Numbered from the stretch's first letter, positions 1 through 9,780 are shown. The stretch: DNA of 64,000 bases from Pachyseris speciosa (GCA_016490735.1 JAEMWC010000057.1:488501-552500); one strand, 5' to 3'. Made by a program: numbers and translations. Notes: generated by a model from the sequence alone, not told the origin.

Positions 1-137
1 CCGGAGAAAAAGCTCTCGGAGCAGAGTAGAGAACCAACAAACTCAGCCCAATTATGACGCCGAGTCCGGGAATCGAACCCGGGCCACATTGGTGGAAGGC
101 GAGCGCTCTCACCACTGCGCCAACCCTGCTCCCAGTA
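1..137 (-). mobile_element. tRNA-derived SINE, 5' part, cut by window edge
   Basis: Read on the minus strand this is a tRNA-like head with a GGTTCGATTCC B box (about 69-79) and an A-box-like GGCGCAGTGG near 110-125. The same head occurs on the plus strand at 18221, so this is a repeat family and not a functional tRNA gene. The 3' part lies outside the window. Confidence 0.75.
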
Positions 138-534
138 ATTAATATAATTGGGTGTAAGCGTGTTGCCACTGCGAATGATACGAGATTATTCTCTCCGTTG
201 GCTGTTCGAACACGTTTTTAGCTTGTTGTAACAGTGATTGCACCGAAACCGTTTAATATCCTAAACCATGCAGTCATCCCCTTGCTGTTTCAAACATTGC
301 TTTGCAAAAAGTTTTCGTACAAATTAAATTTTAACTGTCTGTACTTTTATTGGTGATAGAAATTAGGGAATGAACACGCAAGAAATTATTTTCATATATA
401 TTTGCGACGCATTCGGACTGACTAAGAGCTCTCTTTCGGGCAGAGCTTCCCTGTACAGACACTCCAACCCCACCCCCACCCCCACCCCAACTCCCCGTTA
501 GCCTTTCTCGCTGATAAAAGAATATATTACGCAG
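138..534. other. Host spacer flanking the Polinton
   Basis: There is no gene here. From about 240 the sequence is roughly 90% alike to the spacers at 53480-53770 and 56400-56690 of the GPCR array, including a C-rich CCCCCACCCCC run. It is the left half of a spacer whose right half resumes at 51680. The last 22 bp before the element (about 513-534) are absent from the other spacers. Confidence 0.8.
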
Positions 535-843
535 AGTAGTAGGTAAAGAGTTCCACCAATACCACTTCCACACCACACCCTCCTCGCTTCGCTCGTCGGG
601 TTTTGGTGTTCCAGTGAGGATTAGTGGAACTCTTTACCTACTATTCGGGTAAGCACCCGAGGAGCGCAGCGACGAGGGCACAGGTCTAAACCGGTTTTAA
701 CCAGTCGAGACCAGAATAAAAAATAAATGTATATGGACTGGTATATAAGGCCGAGGCGGAGATAATTAATTATTTATTTTTGAAAAATTTCCGGTTACTA
801 TATGGCGGCCCGGCAATTGAACAATGGCGAGCGCAGGGTGATG
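535..843 (+). repeat. Polinton left terminal inverted repeat
   Basis: It pairs with 51366-51674 in inverted orientation with few differences. The outer 111 bp fold on themselves: 535-560 is nearly complementary to 620-645, around a 59-bp loop. The inner end carries an ATG at 802 and the first 14 codons of a reading frame, so the repeat extends into coding sequence. Confidence 0.93.
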
Positions 844-966
844 AGCGGTGAACATGGTGTAATGAGTGGCGAGCTATATGAGCCTGAGCTATTGGAAAAA
901 TTTAAAAAAGCAACTAAAATTATTGACAAAGCCATTCCAGAAATTTCTGTTGGGTCCCATGATTAA
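802..966 (+). CDS. Short ORF starting inside the left TIR, unknown
   Basis: This 54-codon frame starts at an ATG preceded directly by TAC TAT. Its first 14 residues (MAARQLNNGERRVM) are encoded by the TIR and are identical to the first residues of polymerase B at the other end of the element. The rest is charged with no recognised domain. It ends at TAA 964-966, overlapping the ATG of the next frame at 959 (ATGATTAA arrangement). It could be a leader peptide, a remnant of a longer gene, or simply the TIR copy of the polymerase start. Confidence 0.45.
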   Translation: MAARQLNNGERRVMSGEHGVMSGELYEPELLEKFKKATKIIDKAIPEISVGSHD

Positions 967-1725
967 AGAAAAACGTGAAACTTCTTTTGGTACATATTAT
1001 GAATTTGAAACCGATGAAGACGAGGAGGATGAAGAGAAGGTGGATGAAGAAATTATTAGGCAAGCCTTTACAGTAGAAAATACCAATAAGCTTTTACAAA
1101 GTTTAAAAACCAATAGATATGGGTTTTGTTTAAGAGGTTCAGGTGGTTTTAATTATAATTCTGAAAAAGAGAGTAATTTGCTGAAAACAGTTATGGAATT
1201 TAAAAGAACCCTAGAAGAAACCATTTTTGAATATGAAGCCGACGGGTGTTATAGGGATGACCCCATTGCAGACGCCTTTATTTTTCTTCAACGGTCTCTT
1301 TCAAAAAACATTGAAGGGGGGGGGGGGGTTACACCTTGTAATGTAAAACTTGCTAAATGGGCTTTGAAAAAAGGGGCGATAAAAAGTTTGAACATAAAGT
1401 TAATGAAAACAATCTTGAAGAAAATTTCCAATTTATGAGGGATCTATTGCGTTCAGCAGAATCGAAAGAAAAAAGATACGAAAAAAATCTTGGGGACACT
1501 CTTGACTATCTTTTCGACAGTTTGATTAATTGTTGTTGCGAGGGGATGTATGAAAAGGTACAAATAGTGCTTGAAAGCCTTCACAATTTTATTGATGAAT
1601 TTAATCTTGAAGATGTCGTTAATAATGTTCAAATTGAGAAAGTAGTTAACGAACTTTATGAAAGAATTGAAGACCAAGATAAAATGGAAAATGACGCTCT
1701 CTCTTATAGAAAAAAAATGTATTGA
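959..1725 (+). pseudogene. Polinton left-end protein, unknown, frameshifted
   Basis: The frame from ATG 959 has an acidic stretch (about residues 18-34, rich in E and D) and then a helical, Lys/Glu-rich body. It leaves frame around 1365-1385 in A and G runs, and the continuation to 1725 lies in another frame. A 13-G run at about 1317-1329 just upstream is a second weak point for polymerase or assembly slippage. The combined length would be about 255 residues. I recognise no domain. AT-rich codon use resembles the left-arm genes that follow. Confidence 0.5.
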
Positions 1726-1822
1726 TGAGGGTTGTATATCACCAAAAATAACAATTAAAAAAACTGATGATGAATAAGAGGATTAAAAATTTAAATATTT
1801 AAGATTATTTATTTTAAATTAT

Positions 1823-2375
1823 ATGGGTAACATTTTACCTAAACACTGCCCCGAAACACTGACAAAACAATTTACAAAAATTTTGACCACCAATGTAGTG
1901 TCCGAGTTGGACTTGCGGCACCGAGTCTGCTGCGCTTTGGTTGAAGAAATAGAAACGTGGATTGCAAAAACAAAAACAAAAAAAGAAAAAAACCCGTATT
2001 ATTATTGCCCAGAAGAGCAGCTGCAGGAGGTGCTTCATAAACTTAAAAACGACGAAGCACCATGGAGATTGATTAAACAAACAAACGACACGCGTTTATT
2101 ACCGGGGCCAGCCGAAGGCTGGAACCGGTCATAAAATGCTGTTTGTTCCTTTCGTTTTTTCAAAGTCTCGTTTCCAGGGCTCCGCTTTCCGCTGTGACAA
2201 ATTTCTCGAAGTGCACATAGTAACTTTACTCGAGGCAATCGAAGGCATTCCAGACAAAGATTATAACTTTTGGGGAACGAAAACTTCTACAACCTTTACG
2301 AGAGACTACTTCATGTGCGAAAACTTAAGAGTGGATTTTTTGAGAGACGTATTTATGAGTGACCACTGCACTTGA
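1823..2375 (+). CDS. Small Polinton protein with MGN amino terminus, unknown
   Basis: The start ATG is preceded directly by AAATTAT, like other genes of this element. The protein begins MGNILPK, a plausible N-myristoylation signal (Gly at position 2, small residues after it), and is helical and charged for 103 residues to TAA 2132-2134. The next frame stays open from about 2090 to 2375, so a longer protein broken by one shift is possible. Membrane attachment through myristate is an inference from the first residues only. No known domain is seen. Confidence 0.5.
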
Positions 2376-3861
2376 GAGTGAACCTTTTATCGAGAATCAA
2401 AGCGAACATATTTCAAAACTATCTTTACATCAATCTCTTGTAAAACGTAAGTTTATTCACTGCGTTTTATAAGACGTCTCAAGAACAAGAGTAGCATGTT
2501 AAAAAAGTTTCTCTTTAAAAAGATTCCTTCGATTTTTATACGGAAGTCCTCGGGCGAAAAACACACGTAAAACGAATTCAAAAAGAAGAAATCGGATAAT
2601 TTTTTCGCCGCCCGATGAAATTTTACAGCGCAGCGAGAGTTGTACATTGCGAAAGTTGTACATCAAAAAGACGACAAAAACAAGGCAATTATTTTGAAAT
2701 AAACCGTTTTTCAACTGTGTAAATTTAGTACCAACTTAGCTCTATCCCCAGTAGTTCCGTAGAAGCTGAACAAGAGTCAAAAATATATTTGAGGGAAGCG
2801 AATACACTAAACAAACAAATCACGGGGGTCGCCGTAAATGTACAGAAATCCAAATCCAGCGTGCACTAAAACTCTCAAATGAAGGCAACCAAATGAAAGA
2901 AACGCGACAGGAAGTTCAATAACAATAAATTTTCATTCAAGATGAGGCAAAAAAAACTTATCTAAAAACACAAAAAATGTTCGAAATTTCACAGACGCGA
3001 TTCGCTGCGTGAACGCGTGTTCGAATTAATCATTCACGCAAAAGCGAAAGCGTGAGTTTTTCCCACAAATTTTGCAGTTATTTTATCGGCTGTGGCTTTG
3101 CCTATCGTGCTAAAAGCTGAATTCAACTTCCAACTAATATGTGCATTGCCATTTTTGTTTTCTAAAGTCCAGGCATCTGCTTTAAATCCGCTATCTGTAT
3201 TCAAAACTCTCTTGAAAGCGCACCGATCGCCTTGTTTTCGTCGCGGTTGAGGGAAGGAAAAATTATTCACAAGAAAAGTTTGAGGGCTCCGTTCACCTTG
3301 ATCTTCCATTCTGAGGCTACCTAAACACCGATTTATGTTTTTCCTTTTTATTTTAAGTGCCAAGGAAGTAATTTGTCCGTTTTAGGAATGAAAACGAGAC
3401 CCTGGTAGTTTGTAGATTTGGCCCGCAACGTGCCATGATTACCTGGGCTTTTCGAGCCCGTGATTTGAAGACAAAAAACCGTCTTCAACAGCACAGAGTC
3501 ACTGCGTTTTCAAAAATTGTAAACTATGACTAAATTAAATTTACTTTTTTGGATATCGTTAAGAATCAGTCGTTTGATTTAATGTAGATTTTATGCCAAT
3601 TTTTATGCGACAAAGCATATTATTAGGCGCCCTTGGCCGGCGTGATTTTTATTTCCGGCCCTGCTGGCAGAAGAGACCTCTGCTAGCAGGGAAGATTTTT
3701 ATGAAAGCCGAGGCGTAATTCTATTATCGAAATGAGTACACAGGCACTGATATCATTTTCTCTTTTCACATTAGTAATTAGACGTTTTTTTCTCCAAAGA
3801 ATATTTGCGATAAAATAGATTTTCATGTCCCGCGATAAACTTCTTGATGTAAACGACCCTT
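2376..3861. other. Polinton interval without a clear gene
   Basis: About 1.5 kb with no convincing gene. Short plus-strand frames at about 2495-2570 and 2570-2720 are Lys-rich and may be remnants. A minus-strand frame at 3034-3363 (109 residues) has no recognisable domain and no TATA-like start signal. The interval contains the short hairpin at 3659-3691 and may include inserted non-Polinton DNA. Confidence 0.5.
3659..3691. repeat. Minimal hairpin of the CCCTGCTAGCAGAG family
   Basis: CCCTGCTGGCAG is followed almost directly by its complement CTCTGCTAGCAGGG. GATTTTTAT occurs at 3644-3652 and again at 3694-3702, looking like an imperfectly placed target duplication. Relatives lie at 29202-29385 and 59503-59549. 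Confidence 0.6.
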
Positions 3862-4044
3862 ATGCATGCTAGTGTAAACGTGGGTTGCCAAGGCAAAAGT
3901 GGCCCCTGTAAAATTCTCGAAGTGATTCTCGTTGATGAGTGCGCTTATTTGTGTATCAGAGTAAGATATGAGTTAACACAGCAAGAACGAAATTTTATGG
4001 ATATGTTGTTAGTGAATGAAGGGTTTTATGACACAGTAAATTGA
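3862..4044 (+). CDS. Short ORF, unknown
   Basis: A 60-codon frame with four Cys residues and a hydrophobic middle, ending 23 bp before the next gene. No A/T start motif precedes its ATG (unlike neighbours), so the 5' end may be missing. I recognise no family. Confidence 0.35.
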   Translation: MHASVNVGCQGKSGPCKILEVILVDECAYLCIRVRYELTQQERNFMDMLLVNEGFYDTVN

Positions 4045-4067
4045 ACAATAGAAAAAATTAAAATATA

Positions 4068-4736
4068 ATGGAGACAAGAAAATATTTGCTTTGCTCCATT
4101 TTTTATCTTGACGAAAAAACAGAAAAGGTGGTATTTAACATTTTTATTGTTCCACCCAATAAAAAATTACAAATAAGCAGAAGCAAAAAAACAGCAAGAA
4201 GAGAGTATTTTTCCTGCGAAAAGCTTTATGGAACAAGCGCAGTGGTTATAGCAGCATTTCATCATTTAAGTGAAACCCTGAAAAATAAAGTAGTGTTTAA
4301 AACTAAAAATTATATGAAATTAGTAGATTGTAAAATTGATGATATTAGTAACCCTTTGAGAGAGGTGTGGAAAAGCTCAAAGGGAATTTTTAAAAGTATT
4401 TATTGTCCAAAAGTTGATGTAGTTTTCCATGACTTAAATCCGATAAAACCCGCCCAAAAATTAGCTTGGGATCAGATTCACGAAGAGTTATTCGCTTATT
4501 TTGCAAAAATCCCCTTTTGTGAAATTGGAGAATGTTATACTAAAATAACAGTGTGCGGCAAATGCCCAGATTGTCGCCGCAACGGCTATTGTTTTTACTG
4601 CATGTCGCAATACAAAGCACACAGGTTGCCGCCCCTTTCCCAATTTGCAGAGAAGTATCACGAGGACATATACCCATGTTTGCCTCACTGGTGCTCCTCA
4701 TGCATTGGTGGGCGGTGCCCAACCCAAAAACAATAG
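4068..4736 (+). CDS. Polinton protein with C-terminal Cys-rich zinc-binding region
   Basis: 222 residues, start directly after AAAATATA. The first 140 residues form a mixed alpha/beta region without a motif I recognise. The C-terminal 75 residues carry a dense Cys pattern: CGKCPDC, CFYC, then CSSC and a final Cys. That is consistent with two or three zinc ribbons or knuckles. A nucleic-acid or protein-binding role is an inference from this pattern alone. It is intact, and the same strand continues into the next small genes, so it is probably part of a left-arm expression unit. Confidence 0.6.
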   Translation: METRKYLLCSIFYLDEKTEKVVFNIFIVPPNKKLQISRSKKTARREYFSCEKLYGTSAVVIAAFHHLSETLKNKVVFKTKNYMKLVDCKIDDISNPLREVWKSSKGIFKSIYCPKVDVVFHDLNPIKPAQKLAWDQIHEELFAYFAKIPFCEIGECYTKITVCGKCPDCRRNGYCFYCMSQYKAHRLPPLSQFAEKYHEDIYPCLPHWCSSCIGGRCPTQKQ

Positions 4737-4814
4737 AGGGTGAGGTACGCAACGAGTTTCAGCGTGTTGTAAATGAAATGAAACCTTACCGTTATTTTGA
4801 ATTTCTTATTATAT

Positions 4815-5149
4815 ATGGGAAACAGCGGTGGAGGTTTGCTATCTAAACCGATATTTGACCAAGCGATTGTTGTGTTTAAACATCTTCAAGCAACACAGGA
4901 AGAAACAAGAAAGAACACCCAACTGCAACCGTTATAGCCGCAGTGAGAGAGACAGTTGATTTTTTTGTGCAAGATTTGGCCGACAAAAAATACTACGAGT
5001 ACGACTCAGCTTCCTGGGCGGACAGTTTGAAAGAGCAAGTCGACAATTTTTTGAAAGACTATCCAGACAAAGCTCCTGCATTGGATAAAGTTTTGAAAGA
5101 AGAGGGGCAGAAGCTGCTGAACGCTGTAAGTATAGACATTGGCAATTAA
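4815..5149 (+). pseudogene. Small MGN-type (possibly myristoylated) protein, frameshifted
   Basis: ATG 4815 follows TTATTATAT directly. The first frame begins MGNSGGGLLSKP, another good myristoylation context, and stops at 4935-4937. A second frame (4943-5149) continues with a helical acidic region of 68 residues, so one shift near 4920-4945 probably splits a single protein of about 110 residues. Function unknown. Confidence 0.5.
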
Positions 5150-5171
5150 AAAAAGAATATTTTTAATTTAT

Positions 5172-6180
5172 ATGGAACCCAACAACTTTGTTGTCGTTAA
5201 CAATAATATTGTTGAGCGCAACAACATTGAATTTGTTTGGGAACTGGAAAATCCCGAAGCGTTGCGGAGGGTGGAAGAGTTTGGTAGGCAAATGTTTAAC
5301 ATAATGCGGAGGGATTTTAATCGTAACAGAATTTATCAGCGGAGAAACGCTGTTGCTGAAAACGGAGTTGGTCGCCAAGAAATAGCGGATATTCGTTTAA
5401 ACAATGCAATAAGACACACAATCGATGAGCAAAACAGCCATGATATAACCGTTTCTGCAGCAAAAAAAGACACTGTTGCCCTCCTTAAGTTTGAACAACC
5501 CGAAGAACAACAACTTGTCGAAATTAAAAAAAACACTTAATGATCACGATTTTTTTCTTAAAACAAATGGAAAATTTTCCGTTTTATCTCAATATGAAGC
5601 TAAGAGGGTTTTGGAACTTATAGAAAAACAACGAGACTACAGTACATCCGCCAAAGCAACTGATTATGATATATTAAAACTTGTTTGGGACCGTGCAAAA
5701 ACCCCTCTTAACAGTGAAAACGCCGATAAAATTCGACAAGCTATATTTGATGCATTAATAGATTGTTGGGAAAATGGGAAAATTCAATGCGTTGATGGGC
5801 GCATTGCACGTCTTCTTGGTGCGTTGGTTCTGCTTGATTACGACGAAAGAAACTGGAATTCTCATAGGCTAGAAGATTTAAAAAACGAGTTTTTTACCCT
5901 TGCTCGAACAACCATACACGAATGCGCAGTTGAAGCAACAAAAGACCCCAACCCTTTAATTGCCGCTGTTGGAAAATCATTTTTCGCTAAAACATTGGAA
6001 GAAATTGAAATGATTGGTGAGCTGGACCAAGAAACTGAAAAAAAATGGACGGCAAACACCAAAACACATGTAAAAACGGTTTTGGAAGCCAAAATAAAAG
6101 AAATAAACAATTGTTTACCTGATGCTATTCTTGCACACGTACAAAAAAGTATTATTGATGAGGCGATAAGCGCCATTTGA
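5172..6180 (+). pseudogene. Helical Polinton protein with CVDGRIARLLG motif, frameshifted
   Basis: Start ATG 5172 follows TTTAATTTAT. The first frame (123 residues, Asn/Arg-rich) ends at 5540. From about 5525, in an A-run, the other frame continues to 6180 for more than 200 residues. The downstream part is helical and contains CVDGRIARLLGALVLLD. I have an impression that Cys-x-x-Gly-Arg-x-x-Arg motifs of this kind occur in proteins of some large DNA viruses, but I cannot verify homology. The 3' end is inside a 196-bp tandem duplication. Confidence 0.5.
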
Positions 6181-6438
6181 ACAAAGAATTTTTTGAAGAA
6201 TATGGAGAGGCTGCCACTTGAGATGCAAGAAAAAGTTTTGCAGGACGGCAAACACCAAAACACATGTAAAAACGGTTTTGGAAGCCAAAATAAAAGAAAT
6301 AAACAATTGTTTACCTGATGCTATTCTTGCACACGTACAAAAAAGTATTATTGATGAGGCGATAAGCGCCATTTGAACAAAGAATTTTTTGAAGAATATG
6401 GAGAGGCTACCACTTGAGATGCAAGAAAAAGTTTTGCA
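6047..6438 (+). repeat. 196-bp tandem duplication
   Basis: 6047-6242 is repeated almost exactly at 6243-6438. The unit covers the end of the gene at 5172-6180 and the first codons of the next gene, so both junctions are doubled. 196 is not a multiple of three, so a frame cannot run through both copies unchanged. Near identity indicates a recent event. Confidence 0.9.
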
Positions 6439-6613
6439 GGAGGTTATTAAACAAAAAGTTGAAGACAAAAAAAGGATGGGGTGGGATAAAATTCACAACT
6501 ACATTACCTGTGAAGCGTGCGAAAAAATTAAAAAAGGAATATTTGCATTTGAATTTGATTATGATTTTGATAAGATTAAAGATTTACCCCCCATGATAGG
6601 TTTTCAAATTTAA
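6398..6613 (+). CDS. Short helical ORF, unknown
   Basis: 71 residues from ATG 6398 (a copy of the same start sits at 6202 because of the duplication). It begins MERLPLEMQEKVL, which faintly resembles the start of an F-box, but it is too short to claim one. The C-terminal part has a Cys-x-x-Cys and an acidic stretch. Treat as hypothetical. Confidence 0.4.
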   Translation: MERLPLEMQEKVLQEVIKQKVEDKKRMGWDKIHNYITCEACEKIKKGIFAFEFDYDFDKIKDLPPMIGFQI

Positions 6614-6806
6614 TAAGACCATCAAAGGTGTACCGTTTTCGATGTAATAATTGTTGCATTAACATTCCAGAAGGAGAAAAACTTAATAAACGGAAAACAG
6701 TTAAACTTCTTTAGAGCCTTGAGAAAGCCCCAAGTGCTATTTTATCCCCCAGTAAAAAATAGCGTATTTAGTTAATGAAATTCCATTTTTCCCCACCTTA
6801 CATGTT

Positions 6807-6974
6807 ATGTTAGAAATTTCTCAAGAAAAAGCTCTTAAAACAGTAAAAAAGAAAATCGAACTTTTAAAAATTCTTGAAGAACACCTTAAAAAATTTAAGG
6901 CACATGAAGTTACTTTATTTCCGCCGACCACAGGCAGAGCTTATTTAATGTATGAAAGCGATGAAAGCGATTAA
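6807..6974 (+). CDS. Short Lys-rich ORF with acidic tail
   Basis: 55 residues: an amphipathic Lys/Glu helix, then a Pro/Thr turn and the acidic tail YESDESD. Its stop codon overlaps the end of the convergent gene at 6971-7903 by 4 bp, a tight packing typical of this element. No family recognised. Confidence 0.4.
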   Translation: MLEISQEKALKTVKKKIELLKILEEHLKKFKAHEVTLFPPTTGRAYLMYESDESD

Positions 6975-7903
6975 ACACCCAACCCCAGCTTTTCTTTCAC
7001 GTTAATCGCGTTGCGGGTCACCGCATGCCCCCATTGTCGTTGATTCCACGGAACGGCATCCAAAGCTTTGACCATTTTGCGATCAGCGGCGTGCTTGCAT
7101 TTTTTTTCGTTCTCACCATATTTTTTTGCGCGAAACCCACAGCTGCTGTAATCAACGTCGTGCTGCATTGCAACGGCATCAGTTGCTCCGGTGGGCTGTT
7201 GGAAGATTTGCAAAATTTCCCCCGTTTCGGGATCATAATCCAGTTGGTGATGCAGGGGGTTGTAGGGGCCGGCACCCTTTGGTGCGGGCAGTTTGCCAAT
7301 CAGGCTGTGGATGTCAACCCCTTTTCCGTAATAGTTTTGCATGGTGTGTTTGAAAACCGTGTCGAAACCACGCCCTTTAAGAAGAGCAGAGCCAAACGTA
7401 GCCCATTTTTGCAGCTGCTCAGGGGAAGCGAAAACAACATCACCCAGCAAACCAGCACCGTAGCCTTTCCATTTAATCCAAGAACCGTAGCTGCGCGTGC
7501 CGCCCTGGTTTTTGTAATCGGCGTATTGGCGTTTGTAGTCGGCCACAATTTTACGACTCTCCGTCGCCGAAACCTCGGGGCCTTTGAAAAGTTTGGGGTT
7601 GGAAACAACATCCCAAAGCTTTTTGAAATCAACAAACGGAAAAGGAATGGAGACGCCTTGGCCCACCTTATCCAAATCAGGTCTGTCAGTTTTGTAACGA
7701 ATGTCGGGGCGCACCTTGGTTGAAAGCTGATTCAAAGCTTCAGCGCCAACTTTTTGAAAGATGGGTGTGGTTTTGCGAATTCCGTAGTTAATTACCCGCC
7801 GCTGAAGTTGGGGGTTTCGCATCGCTTCCGACGCGTAGTACCTTCCAATATCTACTCCTTTTTTTGCAAGATAAGGCACCCCGTGGTGAAGAAACAAATC
7901 CAT
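6971..7903 (-). CDS. Minor-capsid candidate with phospholipase A2-like domain
   Basis: 310 residues and intact. The C-terminal third holds a PLA2-type core: a Gly-rich calcium loop (KGAGPYNPL) and the catalytic HDVDY, followed by Cys and a helix. This matches the parvovirus-style PLA2 seen in some Polinton and adintovirus capsid proteins, where it is thought to help membrane passage during entry (family knowledge, not shown here). The N-terminal two thirds are of unknown fold. ATG 7903 is the first ATG, but open codons upstream (GKGIGTD) look protein-like, so the true start may have been lost when the block at 7940 inserted 36 bp upstream. Confidence 0.7.
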   Translation of the reverse strand: MDLFLHHGVPYLAKKGVDIGRYYASEAMRNPQLQRRVINYGIRKTTPIFQKVGAEALNQLSTKVRPDIRYKTDRPDLDKVGQGVSIPFPFVDFKKLWDVVSNPKLFKGPEVSATESRKIVADYKRQYADYKNQGGTRSYGSWIKWKGYGAGLLGDVVFASPEQLQKWATFGSALLKGRGFDTVFKHTMQNYYGKGVDIHSLIGKLPAPKGAGPYNPLHHQLDYDPETGEILQIFQQPTGATDAVAMQHDVDYSSCGFRAKKYGENEKKCKHAADRKMVKALDAVPWNQRQWGHAVTRNAINVKEKLGLGV

Positions 7904-7939
7904 AGCCGTACCAGCAATATCCGTACCAATTCCCTTACC

Positions 7940-7990
7940 AACACGTAATTTTTTAACTTCACATTTTCTGAAGTAAGAAATTTGGAAAGA
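7940..7990 (+). repeat. Left terminal repeat of the 29.3-kb insertion
   Basis: It pairs with 37228-37277. Each copy contains a small internal hairpin, ACTTCA opposite TGAAGT, about 13 bp from the outer end. Confidence 0.75.
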
Positions 7991-8374
7991 ATATAACTTT
8001 TTTCCTTCATACTTTCCAAAAAGAAAGCAAAAACTCGTAGCTTTAACTTACAAATTGTCTATAGGCATAAGACCTTAGACGTTATCAGCTGTGAGATTGA
8101 CTAAATTGACCAACAGGGCTTAAATCCAACTTGGTTTGTTTCAAATCTGTCTTTGTATATTCTGACCACTTGTCCATTTACAGTAACGTTAAGCACATAA
8201 GAGCGTTTATTTTTCCAGTGGTGTGTGGCAAATATCTCTTTAATATCGCAAACTTATGTAGACGGAAGTGTACATGTAGTTCAAAATTAGTACGATATCC
8301 TTAAAAAAGACCAAAACATTGTTTCGACTAAAAATTGTGGAGAAAATCACACATGCTTTATAGCTAGGGTCAAA

Positions 8375-9360
8375 AAGGTTCCATGGAAATTTCCATGTAC
8401 CCTGTAACAGTATGGTTAATTTAAAATTCTTTACCAGAAGGGTACATGGAAATTTCCATGTACAGTGCAACAGTGAGACTATAATTCAAAAATTCTTTAC
8501 CACAAGGTTTCATGGAAATTTCCATGTACCCCATAACAGTGAGGCTATAATTCAAAAATTCTTTACCACAAGGTTCCATGGAAATTTCCATGTACCCCAT
8601 AACAGTGAGGCTATAATTCAAAAATTCTTTACCACCTGGGTCCATAGAAATTTCCATGTACCCTGTAACAGTGAGACTATAATTCAAAAATTCTTTACCA
8701 CAAGATTCCATGGAAATTTCTATGTACCCCGTAACAGTGAGGCTATAATTCAAAAATTCTTTACCACCTGGGTCCATAGAAATTTCCATGTACCCTGTAA
8801 CAGTGACACTATAATTCAAAAATTCTTTACCACAAGGGTCCATGAAAATTTCTAAGTAACCTACCCCTACCCTGTAACAGAGCAAGACTAAAATTCAAAA
8901 ATTCTTCACCACCAGGATCCATAGACATTTCCATGTACCCTATAATAGTGAGACTAATTCAAAAATTCTTAACCACAAGGCTCCATGGAAATTCCTGTAA
9001 CAGTGAGACTAAGTCAGAAATTCTTCACCACCTGAGTCCATCGAAATGTCCATGCACCTGTAACAGTGAGACTATAATTCAAAAATCCTTTACCACAAGG
9101 GTTCATGGATAACAGTGAGGCTATAATTCAAAAATTCTTTACCACCTGGGTCCATAGAAATTTCCATGTACCCTGTAACAGTGAGACTATTATTCAAAAA
9201 TTCTTTACCACAAGGATCCATGGAAATTTCCATGTACTTTGTAACAGTAAGACTAATTTAAAAATTGTTTACCACAAGGGTCCATGGAAATTGCCAAGTA
9301 ACAATGAGTCAGGCTAATATAAATATTCTTTACAGCAAGGATCCATGGAATCTCGAAGTA
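8375..9360 (+). repeat. Minisatellite array, about 67-bp unit, GGAAATTTCC core
   Basis: About 14 imperfect copies of a unit made of TTCTTTACCAC, a palindromic CATGGAAATTTCCATG, then ACAGTGAG and CTATAATTC. Units become more diverged after 8870. The array is open in both strands for long stretches, which comes from the period and not from coding. It begins about 435 bp from the left end of the 29.3-kb insertion. Confidence 0.9.
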
Positions 9361-9486
9361 ACAATATTATAAAAATAATTAACTATACTATCATGTAATG
9401 ACTATAAATTTATTAATGTACTAAATACTATAACAGAAAACAATAACAATCATTTAGTAATATTGAAAAATTAAATTATGAGCTCG

Positions 9487-9550
9487 AGATTTCTATCGTG
9501 TGATAGCTGATGAGGGTGCAGCCTGAACCAGCTATCACAGATAGAAATCT
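9487..9550. repeat. Imperfect hairpin
   Basis: AGATTTCTATC...GATAGCTG at 9487-9509 pairs with the complement ending at 9550, with a loop of about 20 bp. A shorter CTATCTATC...GATAG palindrome follows near 9685. The function is unknown. Confidence 0.6.
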
Positions 9551-9780
9551 AGAGTGATTAATCTTGTTTTAGTATAAATCTGCTAGTTGTTTAAAACTAA
9601 ACAAGTAAATTATCAAGAACCTCCTCTCAGACATATCAAAAATGCAAATATGCGGCCACCATTTTGTTGACAATCACTGCTCACTATCTATCACAGAATA
9701 GATAGCGAGTAGCGTTTACAACTAATCAGAGAACAGCATAGAACGCTAGTAGGTTTATACTAAAATGTGATATTTCCAGC

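Noticed and set aside
61..130. A tRNA gene on the minus strand
   Set aside because: The head is repeated as part of a longer SINE at 18221 and has no well-paired acceptor stem, so it is a SINE and not a tRNA gene.
3034..3363. 109-residue minus-strand ORF as a Polinton gene
   Set aside because: No recognisable domain, no TAT-type start signal and no neighbouring minus-strand gene. Left as unassigned.
7940..7990. The shared reading YFRKCEVKKLRV at 7940-7980 and 37235-37275 as a conserved protein segment
   Set aside because: The identity is explained by the inverted DNA ends of the 29.3-kb unit and runs out where the repeat ends.
8412..8885. Overlapping 147- and 154-residue ORFs on both strands
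   Set aside because: Both fall in the palindromic 67-bp array, and openness on both strands is a product of the repeat.
8375..9360. CRISPR-like array
   Set aside because: Units vary throughout and there are no unique spacers of constant length between exact repeats. The sequence is eukaryotic minisatellite.
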